From Gentiana macrophylla (lineage: Eukaryota; Streptophyta; Magnoliopsida; Gentianales; Gentianaceae), in NCBI GenBank assembly GCA_026214975.1, contig CM047810.1, positions 3,968,001-4,032,000 on the forward strand: a DNA stretch of 64,000 nt. Direction: 5' to 3'. Positions 32,560 to 43,271 of the stretch are shown here, piece by piece. The position numbers and the translations under genes were made by a program. A model generated the notes under the pieces. The model was not told the DNA's origin. It did not search any database and saw only the letters and a program-made list of their open reading frames with translations. Numbering within the stretch: position 1 is the first letter of the stretch; each line of letters begins with the position of its first letter.

Positions 32560-33900
32560 GACTACCACCTAGAACTTCTTGAAGGATCACTACCGTCATC
32601 CTCGGAGAACAAGTCGGGTGATAACTCGCTAAATTCTTCGACTCGAGTAACACCACATCCGAGAATATCGAGAAATTTAACAATCAAAGATGTCTCTTTA
32701 GGTTCACCGATATAGTGTTTGCACTTTGACCGTTGACTCAAACGGGTCACCACTATAACCACGAAGTTCTAGAACGCCTCCAGAATGATTTGGAGAATCT
32801 CGAAAGGGCCGGACCAACGAGTCCTCAACTTTCCAGAAACAAATGTAACCTAGAATTGTAGAGGAGAACTTGTTCGCCGACTCAATTCTCGCTTCTTAAT
32901 TTTCGCATCATGGAGTAGTTTCATCTTATCTTTCTTTGATCCTGGCACTTTCATAGGCACGAGTCTGAATTAAATCCGGCTCATATAGCTGCTTTGTAGT
33001 CGATGTTTCCCACAAGATTGGGAATCAAAGTTCGAAACTTTGTAGCCCAATACGCTCTATGCTCTAACTCGACAGCGCGAGATGACATGGTTTCCGTGAG
33101 ACCATTTGATATGGAGATGTACCCATAGGAGTTTTATAGGCGGTCCTATAAGCCCATAACACATCATCCAACTTGGACTCCGATCCTTTGCGATGGCTAT
33201 TCACGATTTTCTCGGGATCTTTTAATGCTTTGGTTGCTTACTCAACCTTTGACCGCTAGTCATCGGATGGTATGGGGTGCGGTCTTATGGCGTACACCAT
33301 ACTTTTCGAGAACTTTTTCTAGAGGTCGGTTGCAAAAATGCGTTCCTTCATCAGTCGATCAAGGCTCGAGGACACCCAAATCTCACAAAGATATTCTTTT
33401 TAGGAACTTCATGACCGTTTATGATCATTGTGAGGAGTGGCTACCGCCTCCACCCATTTCGAAACATAGTCGACGCAGAGACCAAGATGTATTTGTTACC
33501 GCAAGATGATGGGAAAGGTCCCATAAAATCGATACCCCATACATCAAAGACTTCGCGCACTCTAAGATGGGTTTCAAAGGCATGTCAAAACGCCTTGTCG
33601 AGTTCGGTTCGTTGACACCTATCGCAAGCTTTACTGAAAGCTTCAGATCTTTAAAGATCGTAGGCCAATAGAAACCGGTGGAAGATCTTCGCAACCGTTT
33701 TCCAAGGACCAAAGTGACCACCAGTGGGTCCATTATGGCATTGCTCGATAATCTCTCGTTGCTCGATTCGGAACGCATCTCCTAAGCAAACCATCTTTGC
33801 GGATCTTGAACAAATAAGGTTCATCCCAAGCGAAATATTTCATATCGTAGAAGAACTTCTTCTTCTCCGATCACGACATCTCGGGGTCAAGGTAGCGGGC
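32560..33900 (-). pseudogene. Integrase of Athila-type element (degenerate)
   Basis: Minus-strand remnants in several frames. They include a catalytic-core block with [13 protein letters not shown] (about 33560-33520), ALIDEGTHFCNRPLEKVLEKYG (two pieces, near 33370-33300), and a C-terminal part with KRRSLQ-like basic residues, RTRWSGPFEILQII near 32830-32790 (the GPF module), then an acidic tail. The D,D,E triad cannot all be confirmed because of the shifts. Inactive. Confidence 0.7.
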
Positions 33901-34019
33901 ATGAAGGTAATTCACAATGGACGAATACCATGGAACATCGGGGGGGCGGCCATCGATCAACATGATGTTTTCCAGAGGAAAGTAAAGATCTATATCTTCG
34001 GGATCACCCTTTTCCTCAC

Positions 34020-35210
34020 TTATCATCCTAGAGACATGATCCGCCACTCGTTCTCAACGCCTCTTCTTATCTTTGATTTGAACGTCAAATTCTTGGAGGT
34101 CGTTATCCAACGCAGATAGCGCGCGTTTAGCTTCCTTTTTGTCATGAGATAACGCATGGCGGCGTGATCAGTCACCACGATCACTTGAGCACCTAACAAG
34201 TAACTACGGAACTTGTCCATAGCAAAAACACTACGGCCAATAATTCCTTTTGGTAGTCGTATAGTTAACTTGCGAAGGATTCAACGTGTGGTCATGCGTA
34301 GTAGATAGGCTGGAACTTTCCTTCGATGCGCTGTCTAAGATCGCACCAACAAAGATAGTTGGATGCATCGCACATAAGCTCAAAGGGCAAGTTCGATCTG
34401 GCGATATAAGAATTGGAGCGAGATCACCTACTCTTAAGCTCTTCAAACGCCGCTTGCAATTCTCATCAAAATCAAAGGTAACGTCTTCTTTGAGTAAAGT
34501 AGACGAGGGGGCTTGGCAATCTTTGAAAAGTCTGGATGAACCTCCTATAGAAGCCGACATGTCCGAGAAAACCTCGGACTTCCCGAACATTCTTAGGATA
34601 ACTCATCTTCTCAATAGCTTCAACCTTAGCCCTATCTACTTCTATACCTTTGGTGACACCTTGTGGCCAAGAACTATGCCTTCATCTACCATGAAATGGC
34701 ATTTTTCCCAATTAAGCACTAAGTCCTTTTCCACATCTAGACAACACATGATCAAGATTATCGAGGCAATCATCGAAGGATTGACCAAAGACCGAGAAAG
34801 CATCCATAAAAATCTCCATGCACTTTTCAACTAGCCCGTCAAAGATTGCCATCATACACCTTTGAAAGGTGGTGGGGCATTACTGAGACCAAATGGCATC
34901 CGCTTTGTGGCGAATGTACCATAGGGGCAAGTGAAAGTGGTCTTCTCTTAGTCAACAGGATCGATGGGTATCTGGAAGTATCCTGAATATCCATCCAGAA
35001 GCGGTAGAATCGTGCCCCGCCAGACGCTCAAGCATCCGGTCAATGAATGGAAGGGAAAATGATCTTTCACAGACCTCATTGAGCTTTCGATAATCGATAC
35101 ATACTCTGTATCCGATGAACGAGCCTCAATGCTATCTCTTCTCCTTCTCATTCTTCTCAATAGTGATTCCCCTTTTTTGGGGACTACTCGAGTCGGGAAA
35201 CTCATTCACC
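34020..35210 (-). pseudogene. RT/RNase H of Athila-type element (degenerate)
   Basis: Minus-strand fragments: TRVVPKKGES near 35190, LLDGYSGYFQIPIDPVDQEK and CPYGTFATKRMPFGLSNAPP from about 34985 to 34875. The catalytic box near 34800 reads FMDAFSVFGQS instead of the usual FMDDFSVFGQS, so the second catalytic aspartate is replaced by alanine. LNWEKCHFMVDEGIVLGHKV follows at about 34715-34655. RNase H shows DKFRSYLLGAQVIVVTDHAA near 34220-34150. Multiple stops and frameshifts. Reverse transcription would have to be supplied by another copy. Confidence 0.8.
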
Positions 35211-35819
35211 ACAAAGAATGGCGTAAATGATACCCATATCTAGAAGTTTAATGATCTCCTTCTTGACTACCTCTTGCATGTGAGGTTGAGCCTTCTCTCG
35301 AGGTCAGTCTAACTCGTTTTGCACCCTCCTCAGTCTTGATCTTGTGCATACAGATGTCGGGGGATATCCCACGGATATCTCCCACCTGCCATCCAAAGGC
35401 TTTTTCATTTTTACGCAAGACGTTTAACAGTTTAAGCTCTTCATACGAGATAGCTTGGCGAGATGATCAAAGGAAGCTTGTCACCCTCTCTTAAAAACAC
35501 ATACTTAAGATGTTTGAGTAACGGCTTGATGCCAAATCTATGGGAGGATCCTCTAGACTTGATTTAAGATCGCCACTCTTCAACTCAACATCACCGAGCT
35601 TACTCGGTGGTCCCACTGCCAAAGCTTCTTCTCTTAGCTCATCCTCGAAATCACCACTAATTGGTCTAGATTGACCACACCATGACTATTCAAATTATCA
35701 ATTAGTCGCTCATATTCGATTCTACACACCATGACTTGCTTATCCATGAAGTCGTCGAAATCATCGAAGTCTCTCAACGGAAAAGCCGGTTGGAGCTCCG
35801 GAAGGTACATTGATAGATT

Positions 35820-36740
35820 TTGATACACTATAGCTCACCTCCTGGTCACCAACCCGAATGGTCACATGCCCACCATCACAATCGATGAGGGCTCTAGGCG
35901 TAGATAGAAAAGGCCTTCCAAGAATTAACGGGACATTTTCACTTTTCTCAATATCTAAGACGTGCAGTCAACCGGAAAGGTAAACCTATCTATTTGAACT
36001 AATACGTCCTTTAAGATCCCTGAGGCTTTCTTAGAAGATCGATCAAATGACCGCAAGTTCATGGTCGTGGGTTCTAGAAGACTTTGTAAACCAAATGCTT
36101 GCACACGCACAATGGCATCAAGGCGATAGATGCGCCAGTCACATAAGGAATTTGGGAAGACTAGGCCTCCCATCCGCAATGTGAGCACAAATTTCCTGGG
36201 TCGCTTCTCTTGATTGGTAAGCTTTCATTATTGACCAGAGAACATTCCTTACCAACCGCTTGGTCCATTCCTGCTAACTTCTTCTTGGAAGATACAACAT
36301 CCTTGATGAACTTTGTATACTTAGGCATCTCGACCAAGACCTCGGATAATGGCGATTTACGAGTATTTTTCGTAGGTTTAGCACCTTCTCGTACTTTTGT
36401 CTTCAACCAATGGAATGTTGCTCTTCCTCGGTGGAAACGGAAGCTTCTTGAGATCACTCTCGGAAAGACTCTCTTTGAGGATGCGCCGATAGCTTTGTCT
36501 TCTAAATCCTTCCACCGAACCGTCTTTTCGAAGCTTTCGTAGTCGGGGATCGACCACGACTTTCTTTCCCTTTTCGGTCCTCGAGGGGTCGACCACTTGA
36601 GGATTTCCAACTTGTTCACCCTCGTGGAACGACCACCGAGTACTTGCTTGCGACCAAGGGGATGATGGGTGCTCAACTTCCCCTCCCGCTTATCAATGGC
36701 GGGAGGGGGCTGTGGTTTCCCTGGAAGCCAGGGGACCACT
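35820..36740 (-). pseudogene. Gag C-terminus/protease region of Athila-type element
   Basis: From 36739 downwards a basic linker precedes MPKYTKFIKDVVSSKKK and NESLPIKRSDPGNLC, usual just upstream of the aspartic protease in these elements. Protease flap-like sequence continues with TMNLRSFDRSSKKASGILKD and VLVQIDRFTFPVDC (36070-35955), then VPLILGRPFLSTPRALIDCD (about 35945-35890). The catalytic D[TS]G is not visible because of a frame break near 36165. Not functional. Confidence 0.65.
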
Positions 36741-36954
36741 CACCGTGTACCACTTCTTAAACTCATTGTCTTGGCCTCCTCTTGTCCATAATGCGTTGTT
36801 GAGTGCGAGGTCATTGGTACATTGGTCTTTGCTCAAATCGGCCTCGAGCAACATGACCACCACTTTAGGATTTTTCTCGGTAAAATCGGGCAAATGCCCA
36901 GGGGGTCTTGATGCTAATTGCTCAGCCAGCTGCCCGATCTGTCTCTCAAGATTC

Positions 36955-37420
36955 TTATTGGTACTCATTAGGAGCTGAATTTTTTGTTTTGCTCTTCCTT
37001 GAATGAGTTCCATTCAGCCTTAAGATCATTTGAATTCGAGGGACTTTGAGAGTGCTGGAAGTTTGAAGAGTATGGCTGGCCGGGCCGATTTTGAAAATTG
37101 GAATTGGAATTAGAAGGCCAATTCTGATTGAACCTTTGTGTTTGACTGGAAAAATTAGAGTTTTGGTTTTGAGCGGAACCAGGGTTCTTATTGAAACATG
37201 AATTCGAATTAAAACTCGAATTCGGATTGAAATTGGAAGCTTGATTGAACCCTTGGTTCTGGAATTGATTCTGGCCAGATGGTTGATTAAATCTTTGGGT
37301 GTTCTGGCCATAGACGCATTTACTTGAAGATACGCCCATTCATAGGGACGAAATGCGGAAGTATGCCCCATATTATCGCAGATTTTGGCATTGGACTGAG
37401 TGTACCGCCCATCAAGCATG
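36955..37420 (-). pseudogene. Asn/Gln/Ser-rich spacer of Athila-type gag
   Basis: Minus-strand frame 37339-36968 is made almost entirely of N, Q, S, F and P with repeated FNQ, QNQ and NSN words, a low-complexity region between capsid and the C-terminal gag part in this group. A frameshift near 37410 separates it from the capsid frame. Confidence 0.7.
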
Positions 37421-38305
37421 GGCGAGATGGACTTGGTATGAAGAATTGGGGTTTAATTGACATTGGCCATTTACGTGACCGGTCGGCAAAGAAGATTCGC
37501 AATCTGAACACGAGGGTTCTGCGGAAACGAAGGAGTCTCGATTCATAGGATTCGGAGTTTGAGGATTGGCCATCCGCCTCAGTAGCATGGCAATCGGACT
37601 TTGAACATTTACTTCCTCCACCTTGTGAGGAGGAGGAGCTTGAATTGCCTGATAGGATGGAGCATAGTTATATTTGGCAATGTCTTCGAACAATGCCCAT
37701 CCTTCGTCTGGAGTCTTCTTCAAAAACGTCCCGCCAGATGAACTATTGACCATGCCCTTGGTGAGCTCGGTCAATCCGCTAAAGAAAGTAATGACTAACC
37801 TCTCCAAAGGCAAGCCATGATGGGGGCACTTTCTAAGAAGAGATTTATACCTTTTCCAGGCCTCGAAAAACGATTCATTTTCCTTCTGAGAAAATGTGAA
37901 AATTTCATTTAAGCAATGGGCCGTCTTAGAGGGTGGAAAATATTGACTCAAAAACTCCTTCTCGAGTCCAGCCCATGTAGTGATGGATTCAGGGGGAAGA
38001 GAGTGATACCATTCCTTCGCCTCCCCTTTTAAGGAAAAAGGAAAAAGTTTGAGCTTGATAGCATCCTCACTTACACCTTGGATGCGGGTAGTACCGCATA
38101 TCTCTAAGAACGTGTGTAAGTGGGTATGCGGATTTTCTGATTGGTAGCCGTAAAAAATTGATGCATGCTGCATCATCTGGATAAGCCCTGGCTTGAGCTC
38201 GAAAGTTTGAGCAGTAATGGCGGGCAAGACTATAGCCGGGTTGACAGTGACTGCACCAGGCATGGCGTAGTCTGCCAACGTCTGGCGATCCTCTCTCCGC
38301 GCCAT
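37412..38305 (-). pseudogene. gag capsid region of Athila-type element
   Basis: Best-preserved gene of the element. Read from ATG 38305 (MARREDRQTLADYAMPG); an upstream ATG at 38335 would add ten residues. It contains the retrotransposon gag core: HLHTFLEICGTTRIQGVSED, AIKLKLFPFSLKGEAKEWYH, TWAGLEKEFLSQYFPPSKTA and ESFFEAWKRYKSLLRKCPHH. Near its end (CSDCESSLPTGHVNGQC) is a zinc-knuckle-like cluster. It assembles the particle in functional elements. The frame is open for almost 300 codons but then shifts, so the full Gag is not made. Confidence 0.88.
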
Positions 38306-38619
38306 TATTACTATTTCTTCGATTTCTTCTATCAACTTTTGTTCAATTTCTTGGTTGGTGAGCTTCCTTCGTCCGAAGGATCGGTGAAACGGAGTTTCCG
38401 CCTATTAGGTCGACTATGGTCCGCTTTCGAGGTCGTGTAAAGAGTAATGGCCCTTTCGACTTGAGTTTGCATAAACCGAAACCCAACTCTATTGAACAAA
38501 ACACGAAAACTACGAAATTAAAAACTTAAACTACGAAAAGGGAACCTAAGAATCTATCTAAAAGGTTTGAAATCTAGAACTATTATCAAGACCTAGGGAA
38601 AAAGAAAGAAAGAAAAGGA

Positions 38620-38825
38620 GAGCAGACGGACGGGCGTCCAAAAATATGGACGAGCGTCTGCACAGTTTCGAAGCAGACGGGCGTTCAACGTATGAGCGCT
38701 CGTCGATTTTTCAATTTTGGGCGGGCGTCCAAATGTATGAAACGCTAAATCAGAGGGTCAAGAATTGATCTGAGATTGAAATTTTACGATGGGCGGGCGT
38801 TCATAGGTATGGGCGCTGCGTTCAT
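38620..38825. repeat. Second cluster of GGACGnnCGTCC-like motifs
   Basis: About seven copies (GACGGGCGTCC, GGACGAGCGTC, GACGGGCGTTC, GGGCGGGCGTCC) in the leader between the primer site and gag. Same words as the 31300-31545 cluster, 7 kb away. Confidence 0.8.
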
Positions 38826-39089
38826 ATGCAAAATTTCCCGAGACGAAAACGATTTCGAAATGAGAGGCGAGTAAAGAAAACGAGCGAGGAAAAGCAGGGA
38901 AAAAGAACTAATCACAAGATGAAACTTTAACCCTAATCCAAAACACTAATTTCCTAACTCTTGAAAGGTTAATCCTCCTAGAAATCGACCTAAAAACAAG
39001 GATTAAAACGCAGAAAATAGAAAGAAAAATCGAACAAAAAGAAAAAACAAAAACACACAAAAACAAAACTACTAGGCAAACCGTCCGGG

Positions 39090-39115
39090 TTCCCGTATCA
39101 ACGGCGCCAAAAACT
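39090..39115 (-). other. Primer binding site of Athila-type element
   Basis: On the minus strand the 5' LTR is followed by AGTTTTTGGCGCCGTTGATA. TTTTTGGCGCCGTTG is the usual site after Athila/Tat and related gypsy LTRs, which supports the orientation. Confidence 0.75.
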
Positions 39116-40631
39116 TGTCACGGATTTTATTAATACAAAATAAACAAGTAATAAAACCGGTTAACCTCAAGTGCAAGGATCGTAGTACGGAGGCTATGCC
39201 GGTCGATCTTACGGGGAACTAGGCGAATGTTAACCCTAGCTTTTGTTTTTAACTAATTATTGTCACGATTGCTAACCTAACGAATAACTAACTAAACAAA
39301 TATGCGTAAAATAACTAGACAGAGAGATTAATCCAATGCTAGGAGAGATTTGAAAGCGATAAAATAAACTAAAAGTGCAGGAAAATAGATTAACTAATCT
39401 AAACTAAGCTATGAGGAGTGTAAATCAAGTTTATAAAAGACAAACGAGGATTGATCCACCTATCAACATGCATTGATCTCCTATCTCGATTTTACGTGGT
39501 ATTTACTGAGGTTGTGATTCACCTTCTCTAAACATGAAATCCTAATTCCTTAGGTATTTCATCTATTAACCTAGTATCTTCCAATGCTAGATTAACGCGT
39601 TTAAAAGACCAAAGATGTCAACTTTTATGTTTAACCTAGTGATCGAACCTATTAACTTCCGTTACTATAGATTCAAAGACTATTCCTATTCATGGTGATC
39701 TACAGGTTTAACATGACTCCCGTCAAGCATAAACACAATCAAAAACATGCAATCTTCCGATATAGTGCACTAAAAACATGAGTAAAGCATGAATAAGAAA
39801 CAACCATAAATAAATACTCACAGTAATAATCGAGGTAAACAGATCCAGTCACGTTGATGGCTTCACAACTCTCGTTTGATGGAGGTTCTAGCCTCTGAAC
39901 ATCCTCAGCAACTCAGCAATGTATAAAAACAGCATAAAACTAGCCTACTTTGATTGAATTTAAAGTTGCATAAAACTGGAAATAAAAAGTGTAAAATCGC
40001 AGCCAAAGCCGCCCCTAGGGTTTAGGGTTTTAAGATTGTAAAAACTCGTCTCCCAATGTGTGAAAATAGGCAAGTATTTATAGGGATTTGAGGCGGTTTC
40101 ACTAAGTCGGCATTCCGGACGCTCATTCAATTGAGTGGGCGCTGCGTTCGATATTCTGAACTCCCTCCGGCCGCTCGTTCAAACTCCGTTCGACTCTCTC
40201 AGATCAAGATTGTTTCCATGGGCGCCCGTTCGAGTATTTCAAACGCTGCGTTCGATATGGGTGACGCCGCATGGATGAACGTTCATAATGACTTGAATGC
40301 GATTTTTGCATCTTTATCTCTTTTCTTCTCTCCACTCGATCATTATCTCTTCCTTAAACCTTTGTAGCTCGAAATTTATCTCTTTTGATCATCATTTGAG
40401 CACAATAATCATACCTATAATACATGGAAAACATCGCAAACTGTAATAAAGTCCAATTAATTATAATTCATGATGAAAACACATAATTTATTCAATATTG
40501 CGAATAAGTACTTAAAAACCTAGTATGCTCAATATTTCCATATGAGGGCTATTTATCATGCAATCAATCCAATTAAGAGGGAAAATATCGTAAAATATAT
40601 CATAATAAAACATAGATTTTCACCCTTAACA
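39116..40631 (-). repeat. 5' LTR of Athila-type element
   Basis: 1516 bp, TGTTAAGGGTG at 40631 to CCGTGACA at 39116 on the minus strand. Nearly the same as 26230-27739, with small indels, for example GCCGGTCG against GCCGGGTCG. Contains GC-rich GGGCGCTGCGTTCGA words near 40135-40260. Confidence 0.92.
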
Positions 40632-40636
40632 GAACT

Positions 40637-42527
40637 GTTGCTCATTATTTCTCTCCGTAAGTGTTATTTTCAATAACTTTCATCAACATGATTGTTTACA
40701 ACTTAATATCTTACAATTTGTTTTATTTGTAGGTTTTTATACTTTCCCATGTCCCTTCACTTGCGCAAGTTGTTTTTGGAGTTAATGAAATGGCGCCATG
40801 CTTGAATACTTTCCCTGTGATGGTGCAGTGGACCAATTTTTTCTCCAAACCCAGCAACAATTCAAAACTCAATGTGCAAGGTTCTGTCATTGTCACTATT
40901 TTTGAGAAGGAATCCACAGAGGTAAGTAGAAAGCACACTCTTATAGCCACAGCTGTACAACCTAGCTAATGATACAGAAGATAGCTAATATGATTAAATT
41001 AAAAATAAATGATAATAACACTACATACTTCATCACTTTGACTTTCATAGTTGCTAATATTTTGCTTGTTTCTGATGTGTGTTGATTGATTGCTTTTGTT
41101 AGATTCACTGGAGGCCATTTAGGAAGGTGTCTTTGTCTGAGTATCTACTAAGGCAGTGGCACATGACTTTTTCGTATACAATGATGTTTTGTTTTGAGAA
41201 TGCCATGATGCAAAACCCACATCTTTGTCCAGACAAGTTGGAGATTCAAAGTAATGAATTGAAAGAAATGAAGTCTTTGCGTCTCTCCAAGCCCAAAAGT
41301 CTCTCCAAGTCCTTGCAACGCACCAAACCCGAAAGGAGAATTGGAAATCCAAATACAGTGAACAACTCGGAATGTGGATCAAAAGGGCGGAAAGATACGT
41401 CGTGACCCACACAAAGAGACTATGGCAAGAATTTTTTTCTAGTTTAGTTCTCTGCGTCTCTTGTATTTATACAAAGTTATTTATCCAAATTTTCCTTCAC
41501 AAAATGCCTATTTGCCAATTATGTCTAATCATTGCCAATACTTTGTAGAAAATTGAAGTTGATGATGACGATGAGGCTCAAGATTTTGAACAACCTCTGG
41601 CTAATTCTGAGGGTGTAGAAGGTAGTTTTGGATCTTGTTTTTGACATTATATATTGTTAAAGCTTTAGATTATTTCTTGTTCTAAAAAATAATGGACATC
41701 GCTTAGAGTTCAACATGTGGAGCTATTTTTACAAAGTTATTTATCCAGTTTTTCCTTCAGAAAATGCCTATCAATCTCCACATGTTTGGTCCTGCCCTAT
41801 ACGTTTTGGGAGTTGGGAGTTGGGAGTTTGGTCATGCCTATCATTAGTGTTGTCTTAGATGTTCCAATCGTCCTCCACAAGGTTAAATCCTGAAATTCAC
41901 ACATAGATGAAGAGAACTTAGCAGCACAGTTGCCTTCTTGAGTAAGTTTATTTACTGATAACAAATTACAATCCAAGTTTTGAACATGGAGCACTGAATT
42001 TAAAGTGATGGTATTAGATATTGGTACCCTATGTGAGTCCAGTATATACTTGCATTACCAGTCATGTGGTCGCACCTGAGTCTACAATACAGGCTTCTAT
42101 TGCAACATGGATGACATCTGGCACCCTTTTCTACCCTTTGCCTTGCGGGTTTCCAATCAAAGAGGCTTCTTTGTGTCAACTATCGGTTTCCAATCGGCCA
42201 GGCTTCTTTGTCTTGCTTCTTACAATGCTTTCACCAAGGACTCTTCTCCCTAGATCTGGGATCATCAGGGATCCTTCTCTTTTCAGTGATCTCCTTAAAC
42301 ATCTTTGAATCTTCATTACATTTGCCAATTATGTCTAACTGTTGCCAATACTTTGTAGAAGATGAAGTTCATGACGATGAGGCTGAGGGTGAAGAAGGTA
42401 ATTTTGGATCTTGTTTTTGACATTATATATTGTTAAAGCTTTAGATGTATACTATTTCTTGTTTGTTCTAAAAAATCATGGACATCTGTGAGAAGTTAAG
42501 ATATAATGGACATCGCTTAGAGTTCAA
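40637..42527. repeat. Right arm of palindrome, outer part
   Basis: Continuation of 25879-26229 after the gypsy insertion. Complement of about 23620-25500. Starts GTTGCTCATTATTTCTCTCC next to the right GAACT duplication. Confidence 0.85.
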
Positions 42528-42850
42528 CCTGGTTTCTTGTATGTATTGAAAAATAATGCACATCTGTGAGAAGCTAAGATAGGTGAAAATGTAAAGTTTT
42601 CACTATGAAACCTTTTGGGAACCCAGAAGGGTCAACTTCACAAAATGCCTATTTGCCAATTATGTCTAACTATTGCCAATACTTTGTAGAAGCTGAAGTT
42701 GATGATGACGATGAGGCTTAAGATTTTGAACAACCTCTGGCTAATTCTGAGGGTGTAGAAGGTAATTTTGGATCTTGTTTTTGACATTATATATTGTTAA
42801 AGCTTTAGATTATTTCTTGTTCTAAAAAATAATGGACATCGCTTAGAGTT
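41512..42850 (+). repeat. Three direct copies of an acidic exon-like unit
   Basis: Units at about 41512-41705, 42315-42535 and 42650-42850 share TTTGCCAATTATGTCTAA, GCCAATACTTTGTAGAA, an acidic coding piece (VDDDDEAQDFEQPLANSEGV, GNFGSCF, stop) and TTTTTGACATTATATATTG. The middle copy has a shortened acidic part and the last has a TAA within it. Each has an AG acceptor (TTTGTAG/AA). The left arm has two matching units (24480-24610, 23690-23825). Confidence 0.75.
41780..42320 (-). pseudogene. Copia gag/protease fragment in right arm
   Basis: Inverted copy of 23830-24380. The minus strand at 41994-41797 reads LHVQNLDCNLLSVNKLTQEG and SMCEFQDLTLWRTIG; the gag part (SLMIPDLGR-like, in broken frames) is near 42290-42140. 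Confidence 0.7.
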
Positions 42851-42969
42851 GATTAGAAGTTTTAGTCATCAGAATTCGATTCCAGAATCTGATAATTCAT
42901 TCCAGAATCCATATCCAAAATCTGATTAGTCATCATGAAATGAAATGATAGTTATTCATTTATCAAGAA

Positions 42970-43212
42970 GATATAGTGACAACAGTTACTAAAGATCAGG
43001 AAAGCTTTAGTGACAACAGTCACTAAAGATGACTTCTAGTGACAAAGTGTTTGTCATTGAAGAAAAAATGTGTTTCTACCCTTCGGTGAGAGAAACCATA
43101 CACTGATGAATTCTGGAGTCTTTCGTGACAATAGTATTGTCACATTTAGTGCTTTATTGTGACAACAGTCACTAAAGATTTGGAAAGCTCTAGTGACAAC
43201 AGTCACTTCCGT
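42970..43212. mobile_element. CACTA-like sub-terminal repeat fragment
   Basis: Four or five copies of TAGTGACAACAGT(C/T)ACTAAAGAT, each a small palindrome AGTGAC-AACA-GTCACT, in pairs around 42975-43030 and 43135-43210. Related to the TTGTCACTAAAGG words at 10200-10429. No terminus or transposase. A run of CCGTGTCCGTATCC words follows (43205-43260). Confidence 0.5.
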
Positions 43213-43271
43213 ATCCCGGTGTCCGTATCCGCGTATCCGTGTCCATGTGTCCGTGTCCGTGCAACCTAGTC

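Larger units (their letters stand above)
26230..40631 (-). mobile_element. Athila/Tat-type Ty3/gypsy retrotransposon, full length
   Basis: 14.4 kb with two LTRs of about 1.51 kb, a perfect 5-bp target duplication, primer site, gag, protease, RT/RNase H, integrase and an extra 3' open frame, all on the minus strand. Large size, long LTRs, the Gag sequence and an extra frame after integrase fit the Athila/Tat group. The LTRs are nearly identical on inspection, suggesting recent insertion, yet pol is full of stops and frameshifts. Confidence 0.92.
25888..41404 (+). pseudogene. PMD-like gene fragment, right arm copy, split by gypsy
   Basis: Same gene fragment as 24728-25842 but on the plus strand, so both copies point away from the palindrome centre. 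First exon 25888-26229 (MCINYLGSAEFVDEKQDSC, LDKYVRAHVLYYLGTILCPS) has a one-base loss after GCGTGGGGG that shifts the frame before LFAHSMSRIKWLK. The 14.4-kb gypsy separates its end from 40637. The second exon is about 40732-40920 with VFGVNEMAPCLNTFPVMVQW (Trp intact), donor GAG/GTAAGT. The third is about 41104-41404 with IHWRPFRKVSLSEYLLRQWH, ending at a TGA. Function unknown; the domain call is tentative. Confidence 0.5.
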
